The notes: a model not told the origin generated them from the sequence alone. DNA of 6,980 nucleotides from Flavobacteriia bacterium (GCA_018500075.1 JAHBAN010000046.1:1-6980), one strand, 5' to 3'; positions 1 to 6,075 are shown, numbered from the stretch's first letter. Numbers and translations are program-made.

Positions 1-934
1 GGCCGAGGAAAATCCCGCCGTTGACTTTGCGCGGGTCAATCCGGCTGCTCAGGCGCTTGAGCGAGGTGAAGGCGAGCAGGGCGGCCAGGCGCGACAGCGG
101 CGTATAGTTGAAAGCGTCGCGCAGCAGATCGCGGATCAGGCTGGCGGTGCCTTCGCCGGTCTTGAGCGCAATGTTGCCTGTGAAACCGTCTGTCACGATC
201 ACATCGCATTTTGTTCCGGGCAGATCGCTGCCCTCGACAAAGCCGACATATTCGAAATTGGCCGCTTTGGCATTTTCGGCGATCAGCTCGTTGGCGGCCT
301 GTATTTCGGCGCGTCCTTTGAACTCTTCGGTGCCAACATTGAGCAAGCCCACGCGCGGGCGCGCCAGATGAAGACCGTTGCGGGCATAGGAGGCGCCCAT
401 CAGGGCGTATTGCAACAAATCGCGCTCATCGGCGCGGATATCGGCGCCGGCGTCCAGCATGACATTGAAGCCCTGCGGGTTGCGCGAGGGCCACAGAACC
501 GCAATGGCCGGGCGATAGACCCCCGGCGTCTTGCGCAGGCGGATAACAGAGAGCGCCATGAGCGCGCCTGTATTGCCACAGGACACACAGACTGTTGCCT
601 CGTTGTTGCGCACGCTTTCCAGCGCCGACCACATCGAGGTGCCTTTGCCCGAGCGCATCACTTGAGAGGGTTTGTCTTCCATTGACACAATGCCCTCGGC
701 ATCGACAATGGTGCAGCGCCCGCGCAAATGCTTTTTGCGCGCCACAAGAGGCTCAAGCTCGCGGCTGCGCCCGTGCAAGAGAAAGAAAATATCTTTGTTT
801 TTCTTTGCGGATTGTGAACAGCCAGCGACAACCGCCGCTGGCCCTTGGTCACTTCCCATCGCATCAACCGAAATGACAATACGCTCCGCCTGCGGGTTTG
901 AAGGTGCAGGCTCTGGCGTGACTGTCTGGCTCAT
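1..934 (-). CDS. plsX: Phosphate acyltransferase PlsX, C-terminus cut by window edge
   Basis: PlsX converts acyl-ACP and phosphate into acyl-phosphate, the acyl donor that PlsY uses to make lysophosphatidic acid. It is a peripheral inner-membrane enzyme at the head of phospholipid synthesis. Reading the minus strand from the ATG at 934 gives 311 uninterrupted residues running off the left edge. Family blocks visible are VDAMGSDQGP (about 23-32), SCGNTGALM (118-126), DAGAD (161-165), LLNVGTEEFKG (197-207), VTDGFTGNIALK (248-259) and PRKVNGG near the cut. Family members are about 340-370 residues, so roughly 30-60 are missing. The first 18 residues are a Pro/Thr-rich extension before the conserved core. 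The start has a GAGG sequence about 9 nt upstream, inside the 15-nt gap after the rpmF stop, so it is almost certainly co-transcribed with rpmF. By family precedent fabH would follow beyond the edge. Identification is very secure. Confidence 0.97.
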   Translation of the reverse strand, partial: MSQTVTPEPAPSNPQAERIVISVDAMGSDQGPAAVVAGCSQSAKKNKDIFFLLHGRSRELEPLVARKKHLRGRCTIVDAEGIVSMEDKPSQVMRSGKGTSMWSALESVRNNEATVCVSCGNTGALMALSVIRLRKTPGVYRPAIAVLWPSRNPQGFNVMLDAGADIRADERDLLQYALMGASYARNGLHLARPRVGLLNVGTEEFKGRAEIQAANELIAENAKAANFEYVGFVEGSDLPGTKCDVIVTDGFTGNIALKTGEGTASLIRDLLRDAFNYTPLSRLAALLAFTSLKRLSSRIDPRKVNGGIFLG

Positions 935-949
935 GCGTTAAGCCTCGGC

Positions 950-1156
950 TTAGGCCGCGTCTTCGTCGATCTCGACTTCGTCCGCCATCGCGATCACTTC
1001 GCGATCTGCATAGTGGCCACAGTCAGGGCAAACGTGGTGCGGGCGCTTCAGCTCGCCACAGTTTTGGCACTCGTTCGGATTTGCAGCCGTAAGGCTATCA
1101 TGTGCACGACGATTGTTGCGACGTGATTTGGATACTTTGTTCTGTTGGACAGCCAT
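950..1156 (-). CDS. rpmF: 50S ribosomal protein L32
   Basis: L32 is a small protein of the large ribosomal subunit. The 68-residue product starts with the family's basic N-terminus (MAVQQNKVSKSRRNNRRAH) and carries two CxxC pairs, C30-C33 and C43-C46. This is the zinc-ribbon form, so zinc binding is expected. The acidic tail (EVEIDEDAA) matches alphaproteobacterial L32 proteins. The ATG at 1156 is preceded by GAGG with about 7 nt spacing. It lies between the DUF177 gene (171 nt upstream on the same strand) and plsX (15 nt downstream), the conserved yceD-rpmF-plsX order. The long gap on the DUF177 side suggests an extra promoter or leader for rpmF-plsX. The name is secure. Confidence 0.97.
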   Translation of the reverse strand: MAVQQNKVSKSRRNNRRAHDSLTAANPNECQNCGELKRPHHVCPDCGHYADREVIAMADEVEIDEDAA

Positions 1157-1182
1157 GTCGCAACCTCAATTATCTAGGGGCA

Positions 1183-1212
1183 AAACTGCCAGTTTCAGAA
1201 GGGCGAAGCCCT
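1183..1212 (-). promoter_or_regulatory. Leader of rpmF with two short dyads
   Basis: The 171-nt gap between the DUF177 stop and the rpmF start holds no gene. In the rpmF sense it contains a hairpin AGGGC-TTC-GCCCT (1212 to 1200), then a palindrome with 6-bp arms around one base, AAACTG/CAGTTT (1195 to 1183), ending 26 nt before the ATG. A weak promoter candidate lies further up: TTGGAC (1262 to 1257), 16 nt, CATAAG (1240 to 1235), only 3/6 and 4/6 matches to the sigma-70 boxes. The dyads are directly visible; a role as operator or translational leader is inference. Confidence 0.3.
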
Positions 1213-1327
1213 GTGTGTTCGGGTTCAGACTGCTCTTATGCAAAAGCGGTGAGCCTGTCCAACCCTAAATTCGTAAGAGCGCGCGAAAATAGCTGGAAAC
1301 GCTTGAGTTGCAACCCCGAATTTTCAC

Positions 1328-1891
1328 TTAGCCCTCGGGGTCTTTGAGCTTGGCTTTCAGGGCGGCAAGGCCGGCGAAAGGCTTGGTGTCTTCGTCTGTG
1401 AGCGGGGAAATGCCCGCTTCGGCAAAGACAGCGCCCGACAGGCTCGCCCCTTCGGCGCGCGGATAGGGCGGCAAGGCCAGCGACAGCGCTTCCTGAAAGA
1501 CAGCGGCCAGATTGATCGTGTTTTCAAGCGGCTCGGCGCGGTCGTCTTCGGGCATTTCGACTTCGGCATCTTCTTCGAGATCGTCAAAATCGGGCATGGC
1601 CCTGACAAACAGACGCTCGACGCGCTCCTCGATACGGGCGGTGACGGGGGCGAGCGTGACCACGCAGGCCTGCTGCACGGTTGCGCCCAGACGGGCCTCA
1701 AGCAGCCAGTCATCCGCACCATGCGGCTTGAGCGTGCCGATCAGGCTTGGCTTTTTGAGGGCGAGCAGATCAAGCGTTGCGGCGATTTCGGCGCGCGCCG
1801 CGTCTGGAAGTTTGAGCGAAAAACTGTAGCTTTGGTTTGCCGACAGGCGCGAAACGGGTATCGTTGTGGTGTCGTTAAAGTCTTGGGTCAT
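1328..1891 (-). CDS. yceD: DUF177 / YceD-family protein (23S rRNA accumulation)
   Basis: This 187-residue protein belongs to DUF177, the family of E. coli YceD. Homologues have been linked to 23S rRNA processing or accumulation, so a role in large-subunit assembly in the cytoplasm is expected. Family hallmarks are the block with the conserved cysteine, CVVTLAPV (76-83), the strongly acidic stretch at about 101-121, the INLAAVFQEALSLALPPYPRA segment read in parts at 126-146 (key: LPPYPR), and the C-terminal KPFAGLAALKAKL (170-182). The ATG at 1891 has a strong AAGGAG 7 nt upstream. It is first in the DUF177-rpmF-plsX cluster and divergent from bamE. The biochemical role is known only by family association, while family membership is secure. 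Confidence 0.9.
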   Translation of the reverse strand: MTQDFNDTTTIPVSRLSANQSYSFSLKLPDAARAEIAATLDLLALKKPSLIGTLKPHGADDWLLEARLGATVQQACVVTLAPVTARIEERVERLFVRAMPDFDDLEEDAEVEMPEDDRAEPLENTINLAAVFQEALSLALPPYPRAEGASLSGAVFAEAGISPLTDEDTKPFAGLAALKAKLKDPEG

Positions 1892-1969
1892 CGCGCCGCT
1901 CCTTGAATCGGGGGCCTTTCCTTAGTAATCGGAAGGCAAGGCCACAACAGCCGTTACAAGAGGGCAGAG
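1892..1969. promoter_or_regulatory. Divergent spacer between DUF177 gene and bamE, with imperfect dyad
   Basis: Both neighbouring genes start outward from this 78-bp spacer, so it should hold two promoters. I cannot fix either one: candidate boxes (TTGAAT on the plus strand, TTGTGG with TAAGGA on the minus strand) are weak. The visible structure is an imperfect inverted repeat, GCCTTTCC (1914-1921) against GGAAGGC (1931-1937) with one bulged base and a 9-nt loop, followed directly by AAGGCC. It could be an operator shared by the two genes. Confidence 0.35.
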
Positions 1970-2452
1970 ATGAAAGCAATTACCCACCCTATAAAACACA
2001 GCGTGGCTTATCTGCTGCTCGGGCTTGTTTTCATGGCGCTAAGCTCCTGCGCCGCGACATATCGCGATCATGGTTATATGCCGCCCGAGAGTGATTTGGC
2101 CGAAATTGTTGTGGGTGTTGATTCCCGTGACAGTGTTGCCGAGGCGGTGGGATTGCCCTCGACCTCGGGCGTTCTGACCGAGGGCGGCTATTATACCGAG
2201 GGCGGCTATTATTATGTCAAAAGTCGCGTGCGGTTTTTCGGGGCGTTGCGGCCCAAAGAAATCGAGCGCCAAGTGCTTGCGATCAGCTTCACGCCGGCGG
2301 GCATTGTGCAAAACATCGAACGGTTCTCGCTTGAGGATGGTAAGGTTGTGACGCTGTCGCGGCGTGTGACCGACCAGACTGTTCGGGACGACACCTTCTT
2401 GCGCCAGCTTCTGGGCAGCATCGGGCGCTTCTCGCCCGGCGCGTTTGAATAG
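1970..2452 (+). CDS. bamE: Outer membrane assembly lipoprotein BamE (SmpA/OmlA family)
   Basis: BamE is a small lipoprotein of the Bam complex, which folds beta-barrel proteins into the outer membrane. The 160-residue precursor has a basic N-terminus, a hydrophobic stretch at about 12-24 and a lipobox LSSC with the lipidated cysteine at residue 27. The mature part shows the family pattern: a GYMPPESDLAEI entry region, VGVDSRDSVAEAVGLPS, the YYVKSRVRFFG strand, and ISFTPAGIVQNIERFSLEDGKVV. The last section, LSRRVT through LRQLLGSIGRF, is typical of Rhodobacteraceae homologues. An AAGAGGG-type ribosome site lies about 6 nt before the ATG. An odd feature is TEGGYY-TEGGYY (about residues 70-81), a repeated hexapeptide encoded by an exact 18-bp tandem repeat just before the strand. 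Such a repeat is not expected in the family. The gene leads the plus-strand run and is divergent from the DUF177 gene. Confidence 0.92.
   Translation: MKAITHPIKHSVAYLLLGLVFMALSSCAATYRDHGYMPPESDLAEIVVGVDSRDSVAEAVGLPSTSGVLTEGGYYTEGGYYYVKSRVRFFGALRPKEIERQVLAISFTPAGIVQNIERFSLEDGKVVTLSRRVTDQTVRDDTFLRQLLGSIGRFSPGAFE
2177..2212 (+). repeat. Exact 18-bp tandem duplication inside bamE
   Basis: Positions 2177-2194 and 2195-2212 are identical at all 18 bases, beginning ACCGAGGGC and ending TATTAT. The unit is a multiple of three, so the frame is kept and the residues TEGGYY are doubled. Perfect identity, including third codon positions, points to a recent duplication such as replication slippage. Confidence 0.95.
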
Positions 2453-2460
2453 GCGCGGCG

Positions 2461-2485
2461 GATGCGTCTGAAATCGTCACGCATC
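2461..2485 (+). terminator. Possible hairpin after bamE
   Basis: A perfect 7-bp inverted repeat, GATGCGT (2461-2467) and ACGCATC (2479-2485) with an 11-nt loop, starts 9 nt after the bamE stop. No T-run follows, so it is not a canonical intrinsic terminator. It may instead be an mRNA-stabilising stem or a partial attenuator between bamE and the acyltransferase gene. Confidence 0.3.
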
Positions 2486-2532
2486 TGACACCGATCTGTG
2501 CTAGGCTTGTCTGACGGCGCTCGGGGCGCTGC

Positions 2533-2540
2533 GGGGAAGG
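2533..2540 (+). promoter_or_regulatory. Ribosome binding site that sets the acyltransferase start
   Basis: GGGGAAGG lies 5 nt before the ATG at 2546. It favours that codon over the in-frame GTG at 2498, which has no good Shine-Dalgarno sequence. The GTG directly adjacent at 2543 is a less likely alternative. Confidence 0.6.
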
Positions 2541-2545
2541 GTGTG

Positions 2546-3274
2546 ATGAAAGAGTTTGTGAAGGGGCGTTACCGCGTTCGGCTTGCGGCCTCTGCGGGCG
2601 ATATTCAGGCGGCGCAAGCTCTGCGGCATCGTGCTTTTTTTGGCCGTGAGGGACTGGACCGGGACCGCTTTGATGCGCGCTGCGATCATGTTCTGGTGGA
2701 GCGTGACGGGGGCCATCTGGCAGGGTGCTTTCGTCTTTTGCTGCTGCCCGGCGGGGCGCAGCTTTGCGAGAGCTATTCTGCGCAGTTTTATGATTTGAGC
2801 GGGCTGGCGCGCTTTGAGGGCGGGATGCTTGAGATGGGGCGTTTTTGCACCGATCCGGCGCTGAGTGATCCGGATGTGCTGCGTGTCGCTTGGGCGGCTC
2901 TGACCGGCTATGTCGAGGACCAAAACGTCAAACTGCTGTTTGGCTGCGCCTCTTTTGCGGGCGTCAATGCGGCGCCCTATCGGGACAGTTTTGCAATTCT
3001 GAAGGCGCGCCACATGGCGCCGGAGCGTTGGCGCCCCAAGGCGCGCGCCGGCTTGGTCTATGATTTTAAGGACAAAAACCTTGCCCCCGCAGACCCCAAG
3101 CGCGGTTTGGCGCTGATGCCGCCCTTGCTGCGCAGCTATTTGGCGATGGGCGGCTGGGTGAGTGACCATGCTGTGATCGATCAACAGATGGGCACGCTGC
3201 ACGTTTTTACCGGGCTGGAGGTCGGGGCTATTCCGGCCGCGCGGATACGGCTTTTGCGCGCCCTTGCGGCGTGA
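2546..3274 (+). CDS. GNAT-like N-acyltransferase of the OlsB/GlsB aminolipid type (COG3176)
   Basis: The 242-residue product resembles the acyl-ACP-dependent N-acyltransferases that attach a 3-hydroxy fatty acid to an amino acid (ornithine in OlsB, glutamine in GlsB), the first step of membrane aminolipid synthesis. Features seen are ALRHRAFF near residues 25-32, MLEMGRFCTDP (94-104) with the E-x-G-R of the acyl-donor region, LLFGCASF (130-137), and the C-terminal PPLLRSYLAMGGWV pattern (192-205) that OlsB-type enzymes use before a conserved Asp. There are no membrane segments. The substrate cannot be read from the sequence. No olsA-type O-acyltransferase sits beside it, unlike the usual olsB-olsA pair, so a GlsB-like or other aminolipid role is a live alternative to OlsB. 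It begins 93 nt after bamE and ends 41 nt before the ABC-F gene, so co-transcription is plausible. Family call is firm, substrate open. Confidence 0.8.
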   Translation: MKEFVKGRYRVRLAASAGDIQAAQALRHRAFFGREGLDRDRFDARCDHVLVERDGGHLAGCFRLLLLPGGAQLCESYSAQFYDLSGLARFEGGMLEMGRFCTDPALSDPDVLRVAWAALTGYVEDQNVKLLFGCASFAGVNAAPYRDSFAILKARHMAPERWRPKARAGLVYDFKDKNLAPADPKRGLALMPPLLRSYLAMGGWVSDHAVIDQQMGTLHVFTGLEVGAIPAARIRLLRALAA

Positions 3275-3312
3275 GAGCGCTTGACGCTGCGCGCGGGTAG
3301 CGATAGCGCTCT
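3274..3312 (+). promoter_or_regulatory. Inverted repeat filling the leader of the ABC-F gene
   Basis: AGAGCGCT (3274-3281) and AGCGCTCT (3305-3312) form a perfect 8-bp stem around 23 nt. Inside it a CGCT/AGCG pair (3285-3288 with 3299-3302) could extend the fold. The stem starts at the last base of the acyltransferase stop codon and ends 3 nt before the ABC-F ATG, where a ribosome binding site would be expected. A TTGACG box (3281-3286) is also present, but its -10 partner (TAGCGC at 3304) is poor. Confidence 0.5.
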
Positions 3313-3315
3313 GCC

Positions 3316-5133
3316 ATGGCACGCGCACCCCTTTTACAGCTCAATGATGTCTCGCTGACATTCGGCGGAAACCCAGTCTTTGACGGGCTTTCGGCCTCCT
3401 TGCAATCTGGCGACAGGCTCGCTCTGGTCGGGCGCAACGGCTCGGGCAAATCGACGCTGATGAAAGTCATGGCGGGGCTGGTGGAAACCGACAAGGGCGA
3501 TGTGGTTGCCGGGCCGGGCGTGCGCGTGGGGTATATGGAGCAAGAGCCTGATATGACAGGCTTTTTGACGCTGGGAGACTATGCGTCAAGCGGGCTGGAG
3601 CCGGGCGAGCTTTACCGTGTGGAGCGGGCGGGCGAGGGTCTCAAATTTGATCCCGAGCGCCCTGTTGCGACGGCGAGCGGCGGCGAAAAGCGGCGCGCGG
3701 CGCTGGCCAAGCTGATGGCGGAAGCCCCCGAACTGATGCTGCTGGACGAGCCGACAAACCATCTGGATATCGAGGCGATCCGCTGGCTGGAAAGCGAGCT
3801 GAAGGCGACGCGCACAGCCTTTGTTCTGATCAGCCACGACCGCGCTTTTTTGCGTGAGCTTACGCGCGCAACCCTCTGGATTGACAGGGGAAAAGTGCTT
3901 CGAAACGAGCAGGGATTCGAGCATTTTGAAGCCTGGCGCGACAAGCTTTGGGACGAAGAGGACCAAGCCCGCCACAAGCTCGATCGTAAAATCAAGGCCG
4001 AGGCCCGTTGGGTTGTGGAAGGCATCAGCGCGCGGCGCAAGCGCAACCAGGGGCGGGTGCGCGCACTGGCGGAGCTGCGCGCGGAGCGCTCGAGCCAGAT
4101 CAAGCGGCAGGGCACTGCGGGCATGGCGCTGTCGTCGGGGGCGGTGTCGGGTAAGAAAGTCATCGAGGCGGTCGGGATCAGCAAAGCCTATGATGGAAAA
4201 CAAATCTTAACAGAGTTTGACATCACCGTTCAGCGCGGCGACCGGATTGCATTTGTCGGTCCCAACGGTGTGGGCAAGACAACGGCGATTAAGCTATTGA
4301 TGAAGCTGGAAGAACCGGACGCGGGCACAGTCAAGCTGGGGACCAATCTGGAGGCGGCGATCTTTGATCAGGCGCGCGCCCAGCTTGACCCGGAGATGAG
4401 CCTCTGGGACAGCCTCACCGGCGATCCTGATATGCGGGTTTCGGGCAAGGCCGACCAGATCATGGTGCGCGGAATGCCCCGCCATGTTGTTGGATACCTT
4501 AAGGAATTTCTGTTTGAGGAAGGTCAGGCGCGCGGCCCCGTCAAGGCGCTGTCAGGGGGCGAAAAGGCGCGGCTTCTGCTGGCCAAACTCATGGCGCGGG
4601 ACAGCAATTTGCTGGTGTTGGACGAGCCGACCAACGACTTGGATGTCGAATCGCTCGACCTGTTGCAGGAAATTCTGGACGACTACGAGGGCACTGTCTT
4701 GCTTGTGAGCCACGATCGGGATTTTCTGGACCGTGTCGCGAGCCTCACAGTGGCGATGGAAGGCGACGGCAAGGCCACGGTTTATGCCGGCGGCTGGAGC
4801 GACTATCAGGCCCAGAAGCCTGCCAGTGACGACTGGGAAAACCGCCCGAATACAAAGGCTTCGCGGGCAAAAGAGAAGCAGGAGAAGGCGCGCGCCAAGC
4901 CCAAGCTCAGCTTTACGGAAGAGCATCGTTTGAAAGAACTTCCAAGCGTTATGGAGCGGCTGACAGCCGAGATTGGCAAGCTCGAAGAGCTGCTCGCGCA
5001 GCCTGATTTGTTCACCAAGGAACCCGTGAAATTCAAGAAAGCCACCGAGGCTTTGGTGGAACGCCAAACCGCTTTGGCAAGCGCGGAAGAAGAATGGTTA
5101 AGACTTGAAGAAAAGGCCGAACAGGCCGGTTAA
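3316..5133 (+). CDS. uup: ABC-F family ATPase, Uup-like, two nucleotide-binding domains
   Basis: ABC-F proteins are soluble twin ATPases with no transmembrane part. They act at the ribosomal E site or, for Uup, also in DNA/ribosome-linked processes. In this 605-residue protein NBD1 has Walker A GRNGSGKST (39-47), signature SGGEK (121-125), Walker B with catalytic E145 and H-loop H174. NBD2 has GPNGVGKTT (315-323), signature LSGGEK (412-417), E437 and H466. Both sites look catalytically intact. Between them a Lys/Arg-rich helical linker (about 220-275) corresponds to the P-site tRNA interaction motif. The charged C-terminal region from about 500 ends in a coiled coil (about 530-605), the Uup-type CTD. 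NBD1 is compact: about 76 residues separate Walker A from the signature, against 92 in NBD2. No Shine-Dalgarno sequence is seen. A resistance role is less likely, given housekeeping neighbours and the Uup-type tail. Confidence 0.9.
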   Translation: MARAPLLQLNDVSLTFGGNPVFDGLSASLQSGDRLALVGRNGSGKSTLMKVMAGLVETDKGDVVAGPGVRVGYMEQEPDMTGFLTLGDYASSGLEPGELYRVERAGEGLKFDPERPVATASGGEKRRAALAKLMAEAPELMLLDEPTNHLDIEAIRWLESELKATRTAFVLISHDRAFLRELTRATLWIDRGKVLRNEQGFEHFEAWRDKLWDEEDQARHKLDRKIKAEARWVVEGISARRKRNQGRVRALAELRAERSSQIKRQGTAGMALSSGAVSGKKVIEAVGISKAYDGKQILTEFDITVQRGDRIAFVGPNGVGKTTAIKLLMKLEEPDAGTVKLGTNLEAAIFDQARAQLDPEMSLWDSLTGDPDMRVSGKADQIMVRGMPRHVVGYLKEFLFEEGQARGPVKALSGGEKARLLLAKLMARDSNLLVLDEPTNDLDVESLDLLQEILDDYEGTVLLVSHDRDFLDRVASLTVAMEGDGKATVYAGGWSDYQAQKPASDDWENRPNTKASRAKEKQEKARAKPKLSFTEEHRLKELPSVMERLTAEIGKLEELLAQPDLFTKEPVKFKKATEALVERQTALASAEEEWLRLEEKAEQAG

Positions 5134-5169
5134 CGGCTCTCTTGAAGGCTGATTCGGGGGGGGTGATAT

Positions 5170-5190
5170 CTGTGCACAGCCCGTGCACAG
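5170..5190 (+). terminator. 8-bp hairpin 3' of the ABC-F gene
   Basis: CTGTGCAC (5170-5177) and GTGCACAG (5183-5190) pair perfectly around the 5-nt loop AGCCC, about 37 nt after the ABC-F stop. A second small stem, GGGCG/CGCCC (5190-5194 with 5200-5204), follows directly. There is no T-tract on either strand, so termination would be non-canonical or Rho-assisted. The hairpin arises from the GTGCAC repeats, so it could equally be a by-product of a protein-binding array. Confidence 0.4.
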
Positions 5191-5204
5191 GGCGTGCACC
5201 GCCC
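5172..5204. repeat. Three 11-bp tandem repeats, each with the palindrome GTGCAC
   Basis: The units are GTGCACAGCCC (5172), GTGCACAGGGC (5183) and GTGCACCGCCC (5194). They repeat at exactly 11 bp, about one helical turn, so the three palindromes face the same side of the DNA. An 8-G run (5156-5163) lies just upstream. They sit between convergent genes, where no promoter is expected. Confidence 0.85.
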
Positions 5205-5261
5205 CGACAGGGCCGCAGTTAACACAAAATTAGCTAATGCAGCGCACGCTGGGGCAAGCGG

Positions 5262-5278
5262 GCGCGCTTTGGGCGCGC
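5262..5278 (-). terminator. GC-only hairpin after the hydroxylase gene
   Basis: GCGCGC (5262-5267) and GCGCGC (5273-5278) form a 6-bp stem with a 5-nt loop, 15 nt past the minus-strand stop at 5294. No T-run follows in that direction. It is a plausible 3' stem for the SDR-hydroxylase transcript, but such repeats are easy to find in GC-rich DNA. Confidence 0.3.
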
Positions 5279-5293
5279 AGGGCAGAGGGCGGA

Positions 5294-6019
5294 TCAGAGC
5301 GTGGCGGCGCGGGCGATTTCCTCTTGGGAGAGGCCGTATTTGGCGGCAAAGGTCTGGCGCGCTGAGACCAAGCGGGGATCATCGGGGCGCAGGCCAAGGG
5401 TGCGGATAAAGGCGCTGCGCTGTTTGGCCCTGAGGGTCTCGCGGTCAATCGCGGTCTGCATCAGGCGGTCGATGATTTCACCGCCCGGAGAGACATGAAA
5501 CCATTTCGAGAAGTCGCGAAAATGATGCTGGTTGTGCAGGGTCGTGACGTGCCGCTCGACGGCTGTTTTGGGGATCGTGAGGTGGGATGTCATGTGAAAC
5601 CACTCATAGGCCAGAAACACCGTGACACCGCCGACGAGCACAATGGCCACCGCACACTCAAAGGCCGCCGGCAGGCCGAGGGCCGCCGCCGCGCCCCAGA
5701 CCAGCCCGAAGTTGAGCGCGAGCACGGGCAGCGCAACCCACGGTGGGACAAAGAACAGAGCGTGGTTTGTCGGGAAGTCGTGATGGCCGTAATGCGCCTG
5801 ATAGAGCAGGTTGAAGGCCCACTGCCGCTTAGGCGCAGGCAGGTGAAAGACAAACCTGTGCAGGCTGTATTCGTTGAGCATCTGGGCAAGGCCCCCGAGC
5901 GGAAGCAGAAGCCAGACCCAGAGCGGCGCTTGCAAGACAAGGATCATCACACCGGCGAGGGCGGCGAGGCCCATGAGGACCACGCTGATGTGGGAAAACA
6001 TGATTTTGAGGCGCATCAT
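5294..6019 (-). CDS. Membrane fatty acid hydroxylase / sterol desaturase superfamily protein
   Basis: The 241-residue protein belongs to the eight-histidine di-iron membrane oxygenases. The histidine clusters are complete: H54xxxxH59 (HRFVFH), H76xxHH80 (HYGHH), H142xxxH146 (HMTSH) and H162xxHH166 (HNQHH). Hydrophobic segments at about 11-30, 33-48, 88-115 and 120-138 put it in the inner membrane, with the His clusters on the cytoplasmic side as usual. Members hydroxylate or desaturate lipids, sterols or carotenoids, or modify ornithine-lipid head groups (OlsE). The substrate here is unknown. The start is the ATG at 6019, backed by AAAGGA; a TTG at 6040 would add 7 residues but lacks a ribosome site. 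It is second in a pair, 56 nt after the SDR gene, so it is probably co-transcribed. It is too long for CrtZ-type carotene hydroxylase (about 160 residues). Superfamily call firm, function open. Confidence 0.88.
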   Translation of the reverse strand: MMRLKIMFSHISVVLMGLAALAGVMILVLQAPLWVWLLLPLGGLAQMLNEYSLHRFVFHLPAPKRQWAFNLLYQAHYGHHDFPTNHALFFVPPWVALPVLALNFGLVWGAAAALGLPAAFECAVAIVLVGGVTVFLAYEWFHMTSHLTIPKTAVERHVTTLHNQHHFRDFSKWFHVSPGGEIIDRLMQTAIDRETLRAKQRSAFIRTLGLRPDDPRLVSARQTFAAKYGLSQEEIARAATL

Positions 6020-6026
6020 GGTCGTG

Positions 6027-6032
6027 TCCTTT
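6027..6032 (-). promoter_or_regulatory. Ribosome binding site setting the hydroxylase start
   Basis: AAAGGA on the minus strand lies 7 nt before the ATG at 6019, ideal spacing. It would fall inside the coding region if the upstream TTG at 6040 were used, so the ATG is preferred. Confidence 0.65.
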
Positions 6033-6075
6033 CGGGCCAAGCGAAGCTAGGCCAAGCCAAACTCTGCGCCCAAGA

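Noticed and set aside
2501..3328. 275-codon open frame antisense to the acyltransferase gene
   Set aside because: It shadows a well-supported gene in GC-rich DNA, its product has no recognisable domain, and its composition (Arg/Gln/Pro-rich) is typical of a wrong frame.
3586..4203. Long minus-strand frames inside the ABC-F gene
   Set aside because: They overlap the Walker, signature and linker regions of an intact ABC-F protein and look like shadows.
5156..5163. Run of eight G bases
   Set aside because: A single homopolymer in GC-rich spacer DNA has no clear function; useful only as a possible sequencing weak point.
5219..5233. CtrA-like site TTAA-N7-TTAG
   Set aside because: One half-site has a mismatch and it lies between two convergent gene ends, so no promoter there would use it.
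6035..6056. Direct repeat GGCCAAG twice, 15 bp apart, between SDR and hydroxylase
   Set aside because: Seven bases in a short GC-rich gap is within chance, and no further copies are seen.
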